NCBI GenBank assembly: GCA_046052345.1
Contig: JBJOMN010000066.1
Span: 16,224-80,223, forward strand
DNA from: Pollutiaquabacter sp046052345
GTDB lineage: Bacteria > Bacteroidota > Bacteroidia > AKYH767-A > 2013-40CM-41-45
Reading direction: 5' to 3'
Length of the DNA: 64,000 nucleotides
The notes under the pieces were generated by a model. The model was not told the DNA's origin. It did no database searches and saw only the letters and a list, made by a program, of their open reading frames with translations. A program made the translations under genes and the position numbers. This document shows, piece after piece, positions 37,801 through 46,906 of the stretch (positions are counted from its first letter, which is position 1; every line of letters begins with the position of its first letter).

Positions 37801-37816
37801 CGGGGTTATGAAGCCG

Positions 37817-37824
37817 CGAAGGTA
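37817..37824 (-). promoter_or_regulatory. -7-like element of purB
   Basis: On the minus strand TACCTTCG (one mismatch to TAnnTTTG) lies 16 bases before the purB ATG, a sensible distance for a short leader. Confidence 0.45.
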
Positions 37825-37930
37825 CGAAAGTCGCCTCACACTTGAGTAACCTAAACGCCTGAAATCCAGCGGCCGGACAAAGCCAAAACCGGCTGGAATG
37901 TTCCCTCTTCGGGAAAACGGAAATTTGGGT

Positions 37931-37958
37931 GGAAACTTTGGATATGAAAATAGTTTCC
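37931..37958 (+). promoter_or_regulatory. Inverted repeat, candidate TetR operator
   Basis: GGAAACT (37931-37937) and AGTTTCC (37952-37958) form a perfect 7-bp inverted repeat with a 14-base spacer. It covers the region between the -33 and -7 elements of the tetR promoter, the usual place for a repressor site. Its match to the downstream TetR protein is inferred from position. Confidence 0.65.
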
Positions 37959-37967
37959 ATAGTTTTG
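37937..37967 (+). promoter_or_regulatory. Consensus Bacteroidota promoter of the tetR-efflux operon
   Basis: TTTG (37937-37940), 19 bases, then TAGTTTTG (37960-37967): an exact match to TTTG-N19-TAnnTTTG, with the same spacing as the tuf-cluster promoter. Transcription would start near 37974, about 14 bases before the ATG at 37988. Confidence 0.82.
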
Positions 37968-37987
37968 CGCCGGATTTCAGGGATTCC

Positions 37988-38599
37988 ATGAGCGAACAAC
38001 ACGATAGGATTATCGAGGGGGCACGTGAGCTTTTTTTCCGTCACGGCATGAAGAGCGTGACGATGGACGATCTGGCAGGACATCTCGGTATTTCCAAAAA
38101 AACGCTTTACCAGTATTACAATGACAAGGATGCCCTGGTCTTTGACATTACGACGCGGGAGATCCGTCTTCATGCGGCCGCAGTGGCGGAGATACGCAAA
38201 CAGTCGGCCGATGCCATCCAGGAGATCCTTTCGGCCATGAAGATCATGTCAGCGATGATGAACAAGATCGCTCCGACGGTGTTCTATGACCTTCAGAAGT
38301 ACTACAAGAACTCCTGGAAGAGCTTTACGGATTTCAAGAACCATCAGATGTGCGACTTCATCGAGGAGAACCTGCGGCGCGGTATACGCCAGGGACTTTA
38401 CAGGAAGGAGCTAAACCTTAAGATCATGGCACGACTTCGTCTGGAGGAACTTCAACTCGGCTTCAACCCGGAGGTCTTTCCTCCTGACAGGTTCAACATC
38501 TTCGAAGTGCAACTGTCGATGATGGAGCACTTCCTGCACGGCATCGTGACACTGAAAGGGTACGAATTCATCGAGAAATACAAGTCCAATCTGCAATAA
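37988..38599 (+). CDS. TetR/AcrR-family transcriptional regulator
   Basis: This 203-residue protein has an N-terminal helix-turn-helix (about residues 25-50, MDDLAGHLGISKKTLYQYYNDKD without a break), preceded by the TetR start IIEGARELFFRHGMKSVTM. The all-helical C-terminal ligand domain ends FIEKYKSNLQ. It heads the exporter operon and its start lies just after a promoter overlapped by an inverted repeat, so autorepression and control of the pumps is likely (inference). The ligand is unknown. The next gene begins 15 bases after the stop. Confidence 0.9.
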   Translation: MSEQHDRIIEGARELFFRHGMKSVTMDDLAGHLGISKKTLYQYYNDKDALVFDITTREIRLHAAAVAEIRKQSADAIQEILSAMKIMSAMMNKIAPTVFYDLQKYYKNSWKSFTDFKNHQMCDFIEENLRRGIRQGLYRKELNLKIMARLRLEELQLGFNPEVFPPDRFNIFEVQLSMMEHFLHGIVTLKGYEFIEKYKSNLQ

Positions 38600-38614
38600 A
38601 CCAACTCCATCATA

Positions 38615-39970
38615 ATGAAGATACAGATCAGAAATCACATCGTCCTGCTGGTGATGACGGCTTTCGTCAGACAAGGAAATGCTGCCAGTGCAGACTCTTC
38701 GTTCCACTTCTCGGCCAAAGAGGCGATCGACTACGCCTTCGAGCACCAGAAAAACGTTCTCAATGCGAACATGGATGCCCGCATCTCCGAAGCCCAGGTG
38801 CGGGAGATCACCGGCATCGGACTTCCGCAAGTGAACGGGTCCGTCGATATCAAGGATTTCTTCGAACTACCCACCAGTTTGATACCCGGAGAATTTTTCG
38901 GGGAGCCCGCAGGAACCTTCCTCCCTGTAAGATTCGGAACGCAATGGCAGGCCACGGCCGGACTGACCGCCTCCCAGCTGCTTTTCGACCCCACCTACCT
39001 CATCGGACTGAAAGCCACGAAGACACTGCGTGAACTTTCGAACAAGAACGTGACGCGTACACGGATCGAAACAGCCGCCAACGTCACCAAGGCCTATTAT
39101 GCGCTGTTACTGGTCCGTGAACGCAGAAGCGTGGTCGATGCCAACATCACCCGTATAGCAAAGCTCAAGCAGGATACCAAAGCGTTGTACGACAACGGTT
39201 TCGTGGAAAAAATCGATCTCGACCGGATCAACCTCACCTATAACAACATGATGAGCGAGAAAGAGAAGTTCGACCACCTCGAACTGATGACGGAAAACCT
39301 TCTCAAATACCAGATGGGGATGCCCTTAGGCTCCGCCCTGACGCTCACGGATTCGCTGGACTACTCCAAGGTGAAGAACACTTCCGTCAACGCCTCCGGC
39401 GCGGATGTCACTAAACGGATCGAGTACAACATCCTGCAGACCCAGTACCGCCTGGAGGAATTCAACATGCAACGCTACAAGTCGGGATATCTTCCGAACC
39501 TGGTCGCTTATGCCAATGTGAGTTCAACTGCCCAGCGCAACGCTTTCGACCTGCTCGACCCGGACAAGCGCTGGTATCCGACCGGAATCGTGGGCGCTTC
39601 CCTCAACATCCCGATATTCGACGGCTTGCAAAAGCAAGCAAGGATCCGCCAGAGCCGATACAACCTGGAAAAAGTCCGTAACGAGATTGAAAACTTCCGA
39701 AACGCGGCCACGCTCCAACAGCAGAACAGCCGACTTGCGTTGCAGGACGCACTTCGCACCCTGGATCTCCAGGAACAGAACCTGCATCTGGCCGAAGACG
39801 TGGTCCGCATCTCCAAACTGAAGTACGACCAGGGCGTCGGCTCGAACCTTGAAGTCCTGGATGCCGAAACCTCCCTTAAGGAAGCGCAATCCAATTATTA
39901 CAGCTCCGTTTACGATGCCATCGTATCGAAGATCGATCTTGACGTAGCAGCCGGCGATTTCAACTACTGA
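38615..39970 (+). CDS. TolC-like outer-membrane efflux channel
   Basis: This 451-residue protein has a signal-like N-terminus (IVLLVMTAFVRQGNAAS, cleavage near residue 27). The repeated outer-membrane efflux protein (OEP) domain has two halves rich in long helices, for example ARIRQSRYNLEKVRNEIENFRNAA and VEKIDLDRINLTYNNM. The second half ends with the usual KYDQGVGSNLEVLDAETSLKEAQ pattern. It would form a trimeric channel through the outer membrane. It is the only such channel in an operon that encodes two different inner-membrane exporters. Confidence 0.9.
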   Translation: MKIQIRNHIVLLVMTAFVRQGNAASADSSFHFSAKEAIDYAFEHQKNVLNANMDARISEAQVREITGIGLPQVNGSVDIKDFFELPTSLIPGEFFGEPAGTFLPVRFGTQWQATAGLTASQLLFDPTYLIGLKATKTLRELSNKNVTRTRIETAANVTKAYYALLLVRERRSVVDANITRIAKLKQDTKALYDNGFVEKIDLDRINLTYNNMMSEKEKFDHLELMTENLLKYQMGMPLGSALTLTDSLDYSKVKNTSVNASGADVTKRIEYNILQTQYRLEEFNMQRYKSGYLPNLVAYANVSSTAQRNAFDLLDPDKRWYPTGIVGASLNIPIFDGLQKQARIRQSRYNLEKVRNEIENFRNAATLQQQNSRLALQDALRTLDLQEQNLHLAEDVVRISKLKYDQGVGSNLEVLDAETSLKEAQSNYYSSVYDAIVSKIDLDVAAGDFNY

Positions 39971-39984
39971 AAAAACAAATCATC

Positions 39985-41115
39985 ATGAACAGACATATGC
40001 GAAGCAAACTCCCTTTTTTCGCCTTGGCAGCCCTGTTGTCCGCTTGCGGAGGAAACGGCAACGACAACGTCGAGCGACTCAATGAACTGAAGAAACAACA
40101 ATCCGCACTGCGTGAGGAGATAGCACGTCTGGAGGCTGAAATAGCTTCTGCAGACACGACCGCCGGCGACGGCAAGTCGAAACTAATCGCCACTACCATC
40201 ATGCGCCCTTCCGCATTCACCCACTATGTGGAAGTACAGGGCCGCGTGGAAGGCGACCAAGACGTGACCATCGGCGCTGAAATGCCCGGGACCGTCACCA
40301 AGGTACTTGTGAATGCCGGCGACGCCGTCTTGAAGGGGCAACTGCTTGCCACACTTGACGACCGGGTGATCCGGCAGGGACTGCAGGAAGTGGAGACGCA
40401 GTTCGAATTGGCAAACCAAGTCTATGAAAGGCAGAAGAACCTCTGGCAACAGAAGATCGGAAGCGAGATACAGTTCCTTCAGGCGAAGACCGCCAAGGAT
40501 GCCCTTGAAAAGCGACTTGCAACCACCCGGGAACAGCTCGAGATGACACGCATCAAGTCACCGATCAGCGGCACCGTCGACCAGGTCATGACAAAGACCG
40601 GACAAGCCGCCGCACCCGGCGTTCCTGCCTTCCGCATCGTGAACCTTCAGGACTTGAAGGTAGTAGGTGAAGTAGCGGAGTCCTACATTTCCGGCATCAA
40701 GACCGGCAACGAGACCGTAATCGTATTCCCGGACCTCGACAAGTCGGTCGTCTCGCGCCTGGACCATGCCGGGAAGGCCATCAACCGGCTGAACAGGACT
40801 TTCAACGTGGAAGTCCATCTGAAAGACGAAAACGGCACCTTCCGACCGAACATGGTGGCTGTCCTAAAAATCGCGGATTACTCGAACCCTAAGAGTTTCA
40901 CGCTTCCCGTCGGAGCGATCCAGCGTTCAGGAGAGGGCTCCTTCGTCTATGTCACGGAGACCTCCGGCAAAAGCATCGTCGCCAAACGCCGTAATGTGAA
41001 GACCGGCATGACCTACAACGGCATCACCCAGATTCTGGAAGGTATCACCGAGGGCGACGAAGTCATCACAACCGGCTATCAGGGTGTCATCGAAGGAGAC
41101 GCCGTCAGCCGCTGA
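39985..41115 (+). CDS. RND efflux adaptor (membrane fusion lipoprotein)
   Basis: This 376-residue periplasmic adaptor of the AcrA/HlyD family has a lipoprotein signal (LPFFALAALLSAC, Cys near residue 21). An N-terminal coiled coil (VERLNELKKQQSALREEIARLEAEI, roughly 30-55) precedes the lipoyl-like domain (VEGDQDVTIGAEMPGTVTKV and ISGTVDQVMTKTGQAAAPG). The beta-barrel and membrane-proximal domains contain the family motif RRNVKTGMTYNGITQILEGI. It links the RND pump encoded next to the TolC-like channel. The extra coiled coil before the hairpin is unusual in length. The start could be MNRH or the ATG 12 bases downstream. Confidence 0.88.
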   Translation: MNRHMRSKLPFFALAALLSACGGNGNDNVERLNELKKQQSALREEIARLEAEIASADTTAGDGKSKLIATTIMRPSAFTHYVEVQGRVEGDQDVTIGAEMPGTVTKVLVNAGDAVLKGQLLATLDDRVIRQGLQEVETQFELANQVYERQKNLWQQKIGSEIQFLQAKTAKDALEKRLATTREQLEMTRIKSPISGTVDQVMTKTGQAAAPGVPAFRIVNLQDLKVVGEVAESYISGIKTGNETVIVFPDLDKSVVSRLDHAGKAINRLNRTFNVEVHLKDENGTFRPNMVAVLKIADYSNPKSFTLPVGAIQRSGEGSFVYVTETSGKSIVAKRRNVKTGMTYNGITQILEGITEGDEVITTGYQGVIEGDAVSR

Positions 41116-41135
41116 TCATCGAACAAACGTCTCCT

Positions 41136-44100
41136 ATGAAAGAAGATATCAATAAGGAATTCAAACCCTCCACATGGGCCATCAACAACCGTGTGGCCAT
41201 CTTCGTCATCACGACTTTGCTCGTGCTGGCGGGCATCAGGGCCTATGAAGGCCTTCCGAAAGAGAGCTTCCCCGACATCTCCCTTCCGAACATCTACGTC
41301 AGTGTCATCTATCCCGGCACTTCTCCGAAAGACATGGAGAACCTGATTGTCCGGCCGATCGAGAAGGAATGCAAGAGCATCGCCGGTGTAAAGAAGATCA
41401 AAAGCAATTCGCTCCAGGACTACTGCAATATCATCGTCGAATTCAACTCCGACAGCAAGATCGATGAAGCGAAGCAGCAAGTGAAGGATGCCGTCGACCG
41501 CGCAAAGAAGGATCTTCCGAAGGACCTCAAGAACGATCCGGAGATCATGGACATCAACTTCGCCGATCTTCCGGTGATGCAGGTGAACATCAGCGGCGAT
41601 TACGACCTCAACAGACTTAAAGAGTTCGCCGACGATGCGAAGGAGCGACTGGAAGGGATGAAGGAGATCAAGAAGGTGGACCTCATCGGTGCGCTGGAGC
41701 GGGAGATTCAGATCGACGTGGACATGATAAAGATGCAGGCCGCGCGGATCTCCCTGGGCGACATCGCCCGGGCGGTACAAAGCGAGAACCTCACGATACC
41801 CGGCGGGTCGGTCCGCATCGACGGCGTTCGGCGTTCGCTCAGTGTCACCGGCGAATTCCGCTCCGTGGATCAGCTTCGTCAGCTTTCCATCAACTCCATA
41901 GACGGGAGTCCGGTATACCTGGGCGAAATCGCAGATGTGAAGGACTCCTACATGGAGCAGGAAAGCTATGCGCGACTTGACAAGAAGAATGTCATCACGC
42001 TGAACATCGTCAAGCGGAAAGGCGAGAACCTGATCGCCACATCCGACAAGATCGTAGCGCTGATGGACGGGCTTCAAAAAGACGAATGGCCGAAGGACCT
42101 GAAAGTGACACTGACGGGGGACCAGAGCGAGCAGACACGGACAACCCTGCACGACCTTATCAATACGATCATCATCGGATTCATCCTGGTATTCCTTATC
42201 CTCATGTTCTTCATGGGAAGTGTGAACGCCTTTTTCGTGGCGCTCTCGGTGCCGTTGTCGATGTGCCTGGCTTTTCTCGTCATGCCGGCCATCGGTTTCA
42301 CACTGAACATGATCGTCCTGTTCTCCTTCCTGCTGGCGCTGGGTATCGTCGTGGATGACGCGATCGTTGTCATCGAAAACACCCACCGCATCTTCGCCAA
42401 CGGCAAACGCAACATCGTGGAAGCCGCCAAGCTGGCCGCGGGAGAAGTATTCCTGCCCGTGCTCTCCGGCACGCTCACGACGCTGGCTCCCTTCGTGCCA
42501 TTACTGTTCTGGAAAGGAATCATCGGGAAATTCATGTTCTTCCTGCCCGTGACGCTTATCGTCACACTGACGGCGTCCCTGTTGGTGGCTTATATCATCA
42601 ACCCCGTCTTCGCGGTCCGCTTCATGAAGCCGCATCATCCGGGAGAAAAGAAGAATATCCGTCCCACCGTGATTTTTTTCGGAGCAGCCATCCTGGTCGG
42701 CTATCTGGCAGGCGCGGGGGTCGGCAACTTCGCGTTATTCTGCCTCCTGCTCTACCTGGCGCATCATTACTATCTCCGTAAGGCAGTAACCAAGTTCCAG
42801 GAAGGTGCGTGGCCGCGATTCCAGGACCGTTACCGGAAGCTTCTCGTCCGTTGCCTGCATCATCCCTGGAAAATGGTCGGCGGAACCGTCGCCCTTTTCG
42901 TCATCTCTATCGTGCTGTTAGGAGTCAGGAACGGAGGCGTCAGCTTCTTTCCCGTAGCAGACCCCAACTTCATCTATGTATATACGAGTCTGCCGGTCGG
43001 AACCGACCAATCGTACACCGATTCGGTAACCAAGGTCGTGGAAGAGCGCGTTTACAAGGCCGTCCGATGGCCGAACCCGATCGTGAAATCGGTAATCTCC
43101 AACGTGACCGTAGCGGTCTCGGATCCGGCCGACGAAGACCAGGGCAACTACCCGAACAAGAGCAAGATCTCCATCGCGTTTGTGGAATTCGGCGCACGTA
43201 ACGGGGAATCCACCCGTGCTTACCTGGACCAGGTGCGTGAAGCCGTCAAAGGGATACCCGGTGCGGAGATCACTGTTGCGCAGGAACAAGGAGGCCCTCC
43301 CGTAGGCAAACCGATCAACATCGAGGTCTCGGGCGACGACTATGCTGCCCTCGTTACCGGCAGCAAGGAAGTCAAACGGTATCTCGACTCTCTCAAGATC
43401 GAAGGAGTCGAGGAGCTGCGCAGCGATCTTCAGGACCGCAAACCCCAGATCGTCTTCGACATCGACAGGGAACGGGCCAACCGCGAAGGAATCTCCACGT
43501 ATGCCGTCGGAAACGAAATCTACCTTGGAGTACTGGGCACCGACATCTCCAAATACCGTGATGTCCGCGACGACTACAACATCGTTTTGAAATACCGTGA
43601 CGACCAGCGGTATAATATCGACATGCTTCGCAACCTGAAGATCCTTTACAGGGACATGGGCATGGGCGGTATGGTGCGCAACGTGCCGCTTTCCGCATTC
43701 GCAGACGTGAAATACTCCGACACTTACGGTGTGATCAAACGAAAGAACCAGAAGCGGGTGGTCACGATCTCCTCCAACGTGCTGACCGGATACAACGAAA
43801 ACGCGGTAGTCGGCGAAGTCCGCAAGGCGCTGGCCTCCTACCCCACTCGTGACGGGGTGACCATCGCCATGACCGGCGCGCAAGAAGAGCAGGCTGAGAC
43901 TTCGGCGTTCCTGAGTACGGCCATGCTTGCCTCCGTCCTGCTGATCATCCTCATCCTGGTCATACAGTTCAATTCCGTGAGCAAACCGCTCATCATCCTC
44001 ACGGAAATCCTCTTCAGCATCATCGGTGTCTTCCTCGGCTTCTCCCTCTTCAAAATGGAATTCTCCATCGTCATGAGCGGGGTAGGCATCATCGCACTTG

Positions 44101-44534
44101 CCGGCATCGTCGTTCGCAACGGCATCCTGCTGGTGGAATTCACAGACTTGCTACGCGCACAGGGCGTCCCTACGTTCGATGCGATCGTAGAAGCGGGACG
44201 GACACGGATGACCCCGGTCATCCTCACCGCCTCCGCGACCATCCTCGGACTCATCCCTCTTGCCGTCGGGTTGAACATCGACTTCTCCACCCTGTTCAGC
44301 GATCTGAATCCCCACCTCTATTTCGGGGGAGACAGCACTGCCTTCTGGGGACCTTTATCCTGGACGATGATCTTCGGACTGGGATTCTGCACTTTCCTGA
44401 CGCTGATACTCGTGCCCGTGATGTATCTGTTAAGCGAACGCATGAAAAACCGTGTCCGCAAATGGCGCGGGCAGCCTGTGGACGAAGGAACAAGGAGCAA
44501 GCGCGTGGACGAACTCATAGAAACCGCCAATTGA
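41136..44534 (+). CDS. RND multidrug-type efflux pump (AcrB/MexB-like permease)
   Basis: This 1132-residue inner-membrane proton antiporter has 12 membrane segments in two halves. The TM4 proton pair Asp407-Asp408 is present (GIVVDDAIVVIENTH). The TM10 lysine of E. coli AcrB (Lys940) is replaced by Arg994 (VVRNGILLVEF). N-terminal WAINNRVAIFV and the periplasmic porter domains follow the HAE-1 pattern. A hydrophobic insertion between the two halves (roughly 510-550, IFFGAAILVGYLAGAGVG) is not typical of AcrB and may add a hairpin. Substrates are unknown. It is 20 bases after its adaptor gene and 2 bases before the second adaptor. Confidence 0.9.
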   Translation: MKEDINKEFKPSTWAINNRVAIFVITTLLVLAGIRAYEGLPKESFPDISLPNIYVSVIYPGTSPKDMENLIVRPIEKECKSIAGVKKIKSNSLQDYCNIIVEFNSDSKIDEAKQQVKDAVDRAKKDLPKDLKNDPEIMDINFADLPVMQVNISGDYDLNRLKEFADDAKERLEGMKEIKKVDLIGALEREIQIDVDMIKMQAARISLGDIARAVQSENLTIPGGSVRIDGVRRSLSVTGEFRSVDQLRQLSINSIDGSPVYLGEIADVKDSYMEQESYARLDKKNVITLNIVKRKGENLIATSDKIVALMDGLQKDEWPKDLKVTLTGDQSEQTRTTLHDLINTIIIGFILVFLILMFFMGSVNAFFVALSVPLSMCLAFLVMPAIGFTLNMIVLFSFLLALGIVVDDAIVVIENTHRIFANGKRNIVEAAKLAAGEVFLPVLSGTLTTLAPFVPLLFWKGIIGKFMFFLPVTLIVTLTASLLVAYIINPVFAVRFMKPHHPGEKKNIRPTVIFFGAAILVGYLAGAGVGNFALFCLLLYLAHHYYLRKAVTKFQEGAWPRFQDRYRKLLVRCLHHPWKMVGGTVALFVISIVLLGVRNGGVSFFPVADPNFIYVYTSLPVGTDQSYTDSVTKVVEERVYKAVRWPNPIVKSVISNVTVAVSDPADEDQGNYPNKSKISIAFVEFGARNGESTRAYLDQVREAVKGIPGAEITVAQEQGGPPVGKPINIEVSGDDYAALVTGSKEVKRYLDSLKIEGVEELRSDLQDRKPQIVFDIDRERANREGISTYAVGNEIYLGVLGTDISKYRDVRDDYNIVLKYRDDQRYNIDMLRNLKILYRDMGMGGMVRNVPLSAFADVKYSDTYGVIKRKNQKRVVTISSNVLTGYNENAVVGEVRKALASYPTRDGVTIAMTGAQEEQAETSAFLSTAMLASVLLIILILVIQFNSVSKPLIILTEILFSIIGVFLGFSLFKMEFSIVMSGVGIIALAGIVVRNGILLVEFTDLLRAQGVPTFDAIVEAGRTRMTPVILTASATILGLIPLAVGLNIDFSTLFSDLNPHLYFGGDSTAFWGPLSWTMIFGLGFCTFLTLILVPVMYLLSERMKNRVRKWRGQPVDEGTRSKRVDELIETAN

Positions 44535-44536
44535 CC

Positions 44537-45628
44537 ATGATATCAATGATCCGTCCCTTGCTTTTGGCGCTCACCGTCGCATTCCTGACGGGGTGTAACA
44601 GTGCCGTCACCGTGAAGCCGGAACGCAGGGACATCACTCAAGCCGTATATGCTTCAGGGAAAGTCCTGCCGCTGAACCATTACGTGCTCTATCCGAAAGC
44701 ACCCGGCTATGTTGTTGCGATACATGTCCGCGCAGGAGACTCCGTGCATACCGGCGACCGGCTGATCACCCTTCGGAACGATATCAACGAATATTCAATC
44801 AGCAGCTCGGAGAATACCGCGGAACTGGCACGGCGGAATGCGGACGAGCAGGGACCCGTCCTTTCCGCGCTGCGGCAGGAAATGGAGGCGTCCCGTTCCC
44901 GGTACGAACTCGACAGCCTTAATTTCCGCCGCAACTCGGCACTTCTCAAGGAGGAGGCCATCAGCCGTGTCACGTGGGAACAGTCCGAAGTGCAGCTGGA
45001 TGTCTCAAGAAGCGTCTACCATCGGAGCCGGGAGAACTACCTTGCGTCGAAGGACCGTTTCGCCACCGAGTACATGAACGCACGCAACCAGAAGGACGCT
45101 CAGCGTTCCAACCGGAAGGATTACGAACTTCTCTCCGCCATCGACGGAAAAGTGTATGACATCATGCCGGAAGTAGGCGACCTGGTAGGCCTGCAATCCC
45201 CGCTGGCCGATCTGGGCGACGCATCTCGCTTCGAGGTCGAGTTATCCGTGGACGAAACCGACATCGGCTTCTTGCAGACGGGACAACAGGTGATCTACGG
45301 CATCGATGCGTATCCCGACCGGCCTTTCGAAGGCGTGATCACCTCCATCATACCCAAAGTGACGGCCACCAGCAAGTCATCAAGGGCAAAGGCCACCATA
45401 CAGGTGCCTGAAGGCATCAGCTTCTACTCCGGCATGACGGTCGAAGGAAACATCGTCATCCGCTCCAGGAAAAACGCGCTCGTCATTCCACGTGAATATG
45501 TCAAGAACGGCAACGAGGTAAAGGTAAAGGGAGAGGATTCGGCGCGTCGCATCAAAAAAGGGCTTGAAGACCTCGAGCATGTGGAAGTATTGGAAGGCCT
45601 GAGCGGTGATGAAACACTGACAAAGTAA
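44537..45628 (+). CDS. Second HlyD/MacA-like adaptor lipoprotein
   Basis: This 363-residue periplasmic adaptor has a lipoprotein signal (LLLALTVAFLTGC, Cys near residue 20). The lipoyl half-motifs (VYASGKVLPLNHYVLYPKAPGYV, roughly residues 35-57, and IDGKVYDIMPEVGDLVG) flank a helical hairpin (about 95-190) rich in Arg/Gln. C-terminal barrel segments end IKKGLEDLEHVEVLEGLSG. The following two genes encode an FtsX/MacB-type permease and ATPase, so it is most likely the MacA-like adaptor of that ABC exporter. It starts 2 bases after the RND gene stop, implying coupled translation. Confidence 0.87.
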   Translation: MISMIRPLLLALTVAFLTGCNSAVTVKPERRDITQAVYASGKVLPLNHYVLYPKAPGYVVAIHVRAGDSVHTGDRLITLRNDINEYSISSSENTAELARRNADEQGPVLSALRQEMEASRSRYELDSLNFRRNSALLKEEAISRVTWEQSEVQLDVSRSVYHRSRENYLASKDRFATEYMNARNQKDAQRSNRKDYELLSAIDGKVYDIMPEVGDLVGLQSPLADLGDASRFEVELSVDETDIGFLQTGQQVIYGIDAYPDRPFEGVITSIIPKVTATSKSSRAKATIQVPEGISFYSGMTVEGNIVIRSRKNALVIPREYVKNGNEVKVKGEDSARRIKKGLEDLEHVEVLEGLSGDETLTK

Positions 45629-45638
45629 CCCGCATACC

Positions 45639-46901
45639 ATGCGCATCAAAAGCCCTGTCCTGCGTATCGCTATGACGCATCTGCTCTCCAAGAAAAGGCA
45701 GACGCTGGTGGCGACATTGGGCGTGACTTTCGGGAGCATGATCTTCATCTTTCAGGCCGGACTGATGACGGGGTTCCAGTCCACCTTCATCGACCAGACG
45801 ATCAACACCACAGCCAACATCCATATCTACAACGAACCGGACCGCCACCGGCCCAGTCTGCTGGAACGATTCGGCATGGACAGCGGCCAGGTGGTCATGG
45901 TCAACAACCAGAAACCGAAGGACGAGCTGAACAAGATCCGCAACGGATACCAGATCATCTCCTTGCTGGAGAAACATCCGGACGTTGAAGGCGTGTCCCC
46001 ATTTCTTGGCTCACAAGCGATCCTGCGTGCCGGCATCGTACAGTTCGGCGGAAGGATAGCCGGAATCGACGTGGAGAAGGAGGATGTGGTCTTCCACGTC
46101 TCCGACTATATGGTGCAGGGCGACCTTCGCAGACTGTCCACCCTGAACAACGCCATCATCCTCGGGGAAGGACTGGCAGACAACTTGGGCGTCAAGCTGA
46201 ACGACAACGTGACGCTTCTGGCGCCGAACGGCACGACGCTCGACATGAAAGTGGTCGGCATCAACCGCACCGGACTTACGGAACTGGACCGGAGCAGAGC
46301 CTATATCAGCATACGAAACGCCCAGATACTGCTGGGCGTCGACAACTCCTACATTACCGACATCAACGTCAAGCTGAAGGACATAGACAAGGCGCAGGCA
46401 TTGGCAGCGGAGTTCGAGGAACGTTTCGGGTACAAGGCGGAAGACTGGAAGACAGCCAATGCCAACATCTTCGGGGTTTTCAAGATCCAGAACATGGTGA
46501 CCTATCTGATCATCGCTTCCATACTCATCGTATCCGGGTTCGGCATCTTCAACATCCTGATGATGATCATCTATGAGAAGATGACGGATATCGCCATCCT
46601 AAAAGCGATCGGCTACAAAGACCGGGATATCAGGCTCCTGTTCGTTGCGGAATCCCTGACCATCGGGATCGTGGGCGGACTTCTCGGCCTTGCCGCCGGA
46701 TTCACACTGACGCGCATCGTCGGAAGCATACCGCTCAACATCAAGGGATTCGTCACGATGGAATACCTGAAGTTCAATTCCTCCCCCCTGTTCTACATCG
46801 TCGCTTTCACCTTCGCACTCGTGGCCACGGCGCTTGCCGGATACTTTCCTGCCAGGAAAGCCGCATCCGTCGATCCGGTTGACATCATTCGTTCCAAGTA
46901 A
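45639..46901 (+). CDS. FtsX/MacB-like ABC transporter permease
   Basis: This 420-residue inner-membrane protein has an N-terminal membrane segment (LVATLGVTFGSMIFIFQAG, about 26-44), a MacB-like periplasmic domain (about 50-280) and three C-terminal membrane segments (about 287-315, 335-360 and 380-405) with the FtsX motif LKAIGYKDRDIRLLFVAESL. It ends DPVDIIRSK. It works with the ATPase encoded next to pull substrates from the periplasm towards a TolC-type channel, or to move lipoproteins. The adaptor upstream favours the MacAB-type role. Confidence 0.9.
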   Translation: MRIKSPVLRIAMTHLLSKKRQTLVATLGVTFGSMIFIFQAGLMTGFQSTFIDQTINTTANIHIYNEPDRHRPSLLERFGMDSGQVVMVNNQKPKDELNKIRNGYQIISLLEKHPDVEGVSPFLGSQAILRAGIVQFGGRIAGIDVEKEDVVFHVSDYMVQGDLRRLSTLNNAIILGEGLADNLGVKLNDNVTLLAPNGTTLDMKVVGINRTGLTELDRSRAYISIRNAQILLGVDNSYITDINVKLKDIDKAQALAAEFEERFGYKAEDWKTANANIFGVFKIQNMVTYLIIASILIVSGFGIFNILMMIIYEKMTDIAILKAIGYKDRDIRLLFVAESLTIGIVGGLLGLAAGFTLTRIVGSIPLNIKGFVTMEYLKFNSSPLFYIVAFTFALVATALAGYFPARKAASVDPVDIIRSK

Positions 46902-46906
46902 CAGTC

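Noticed and set aside
37801..37989. Longer purB frame starting at 37989
   Set aside because: It would cover the tetR promoter and operator on the other strand and adds residues not found in adenylosuccinate lyases.
41079..42386. A 435-codon minus-strand frame opposite the RND pump
   Set aside because: Shadow of the RND coding sequence; no family features and His/Asp-rich composition typical of antisense frames.
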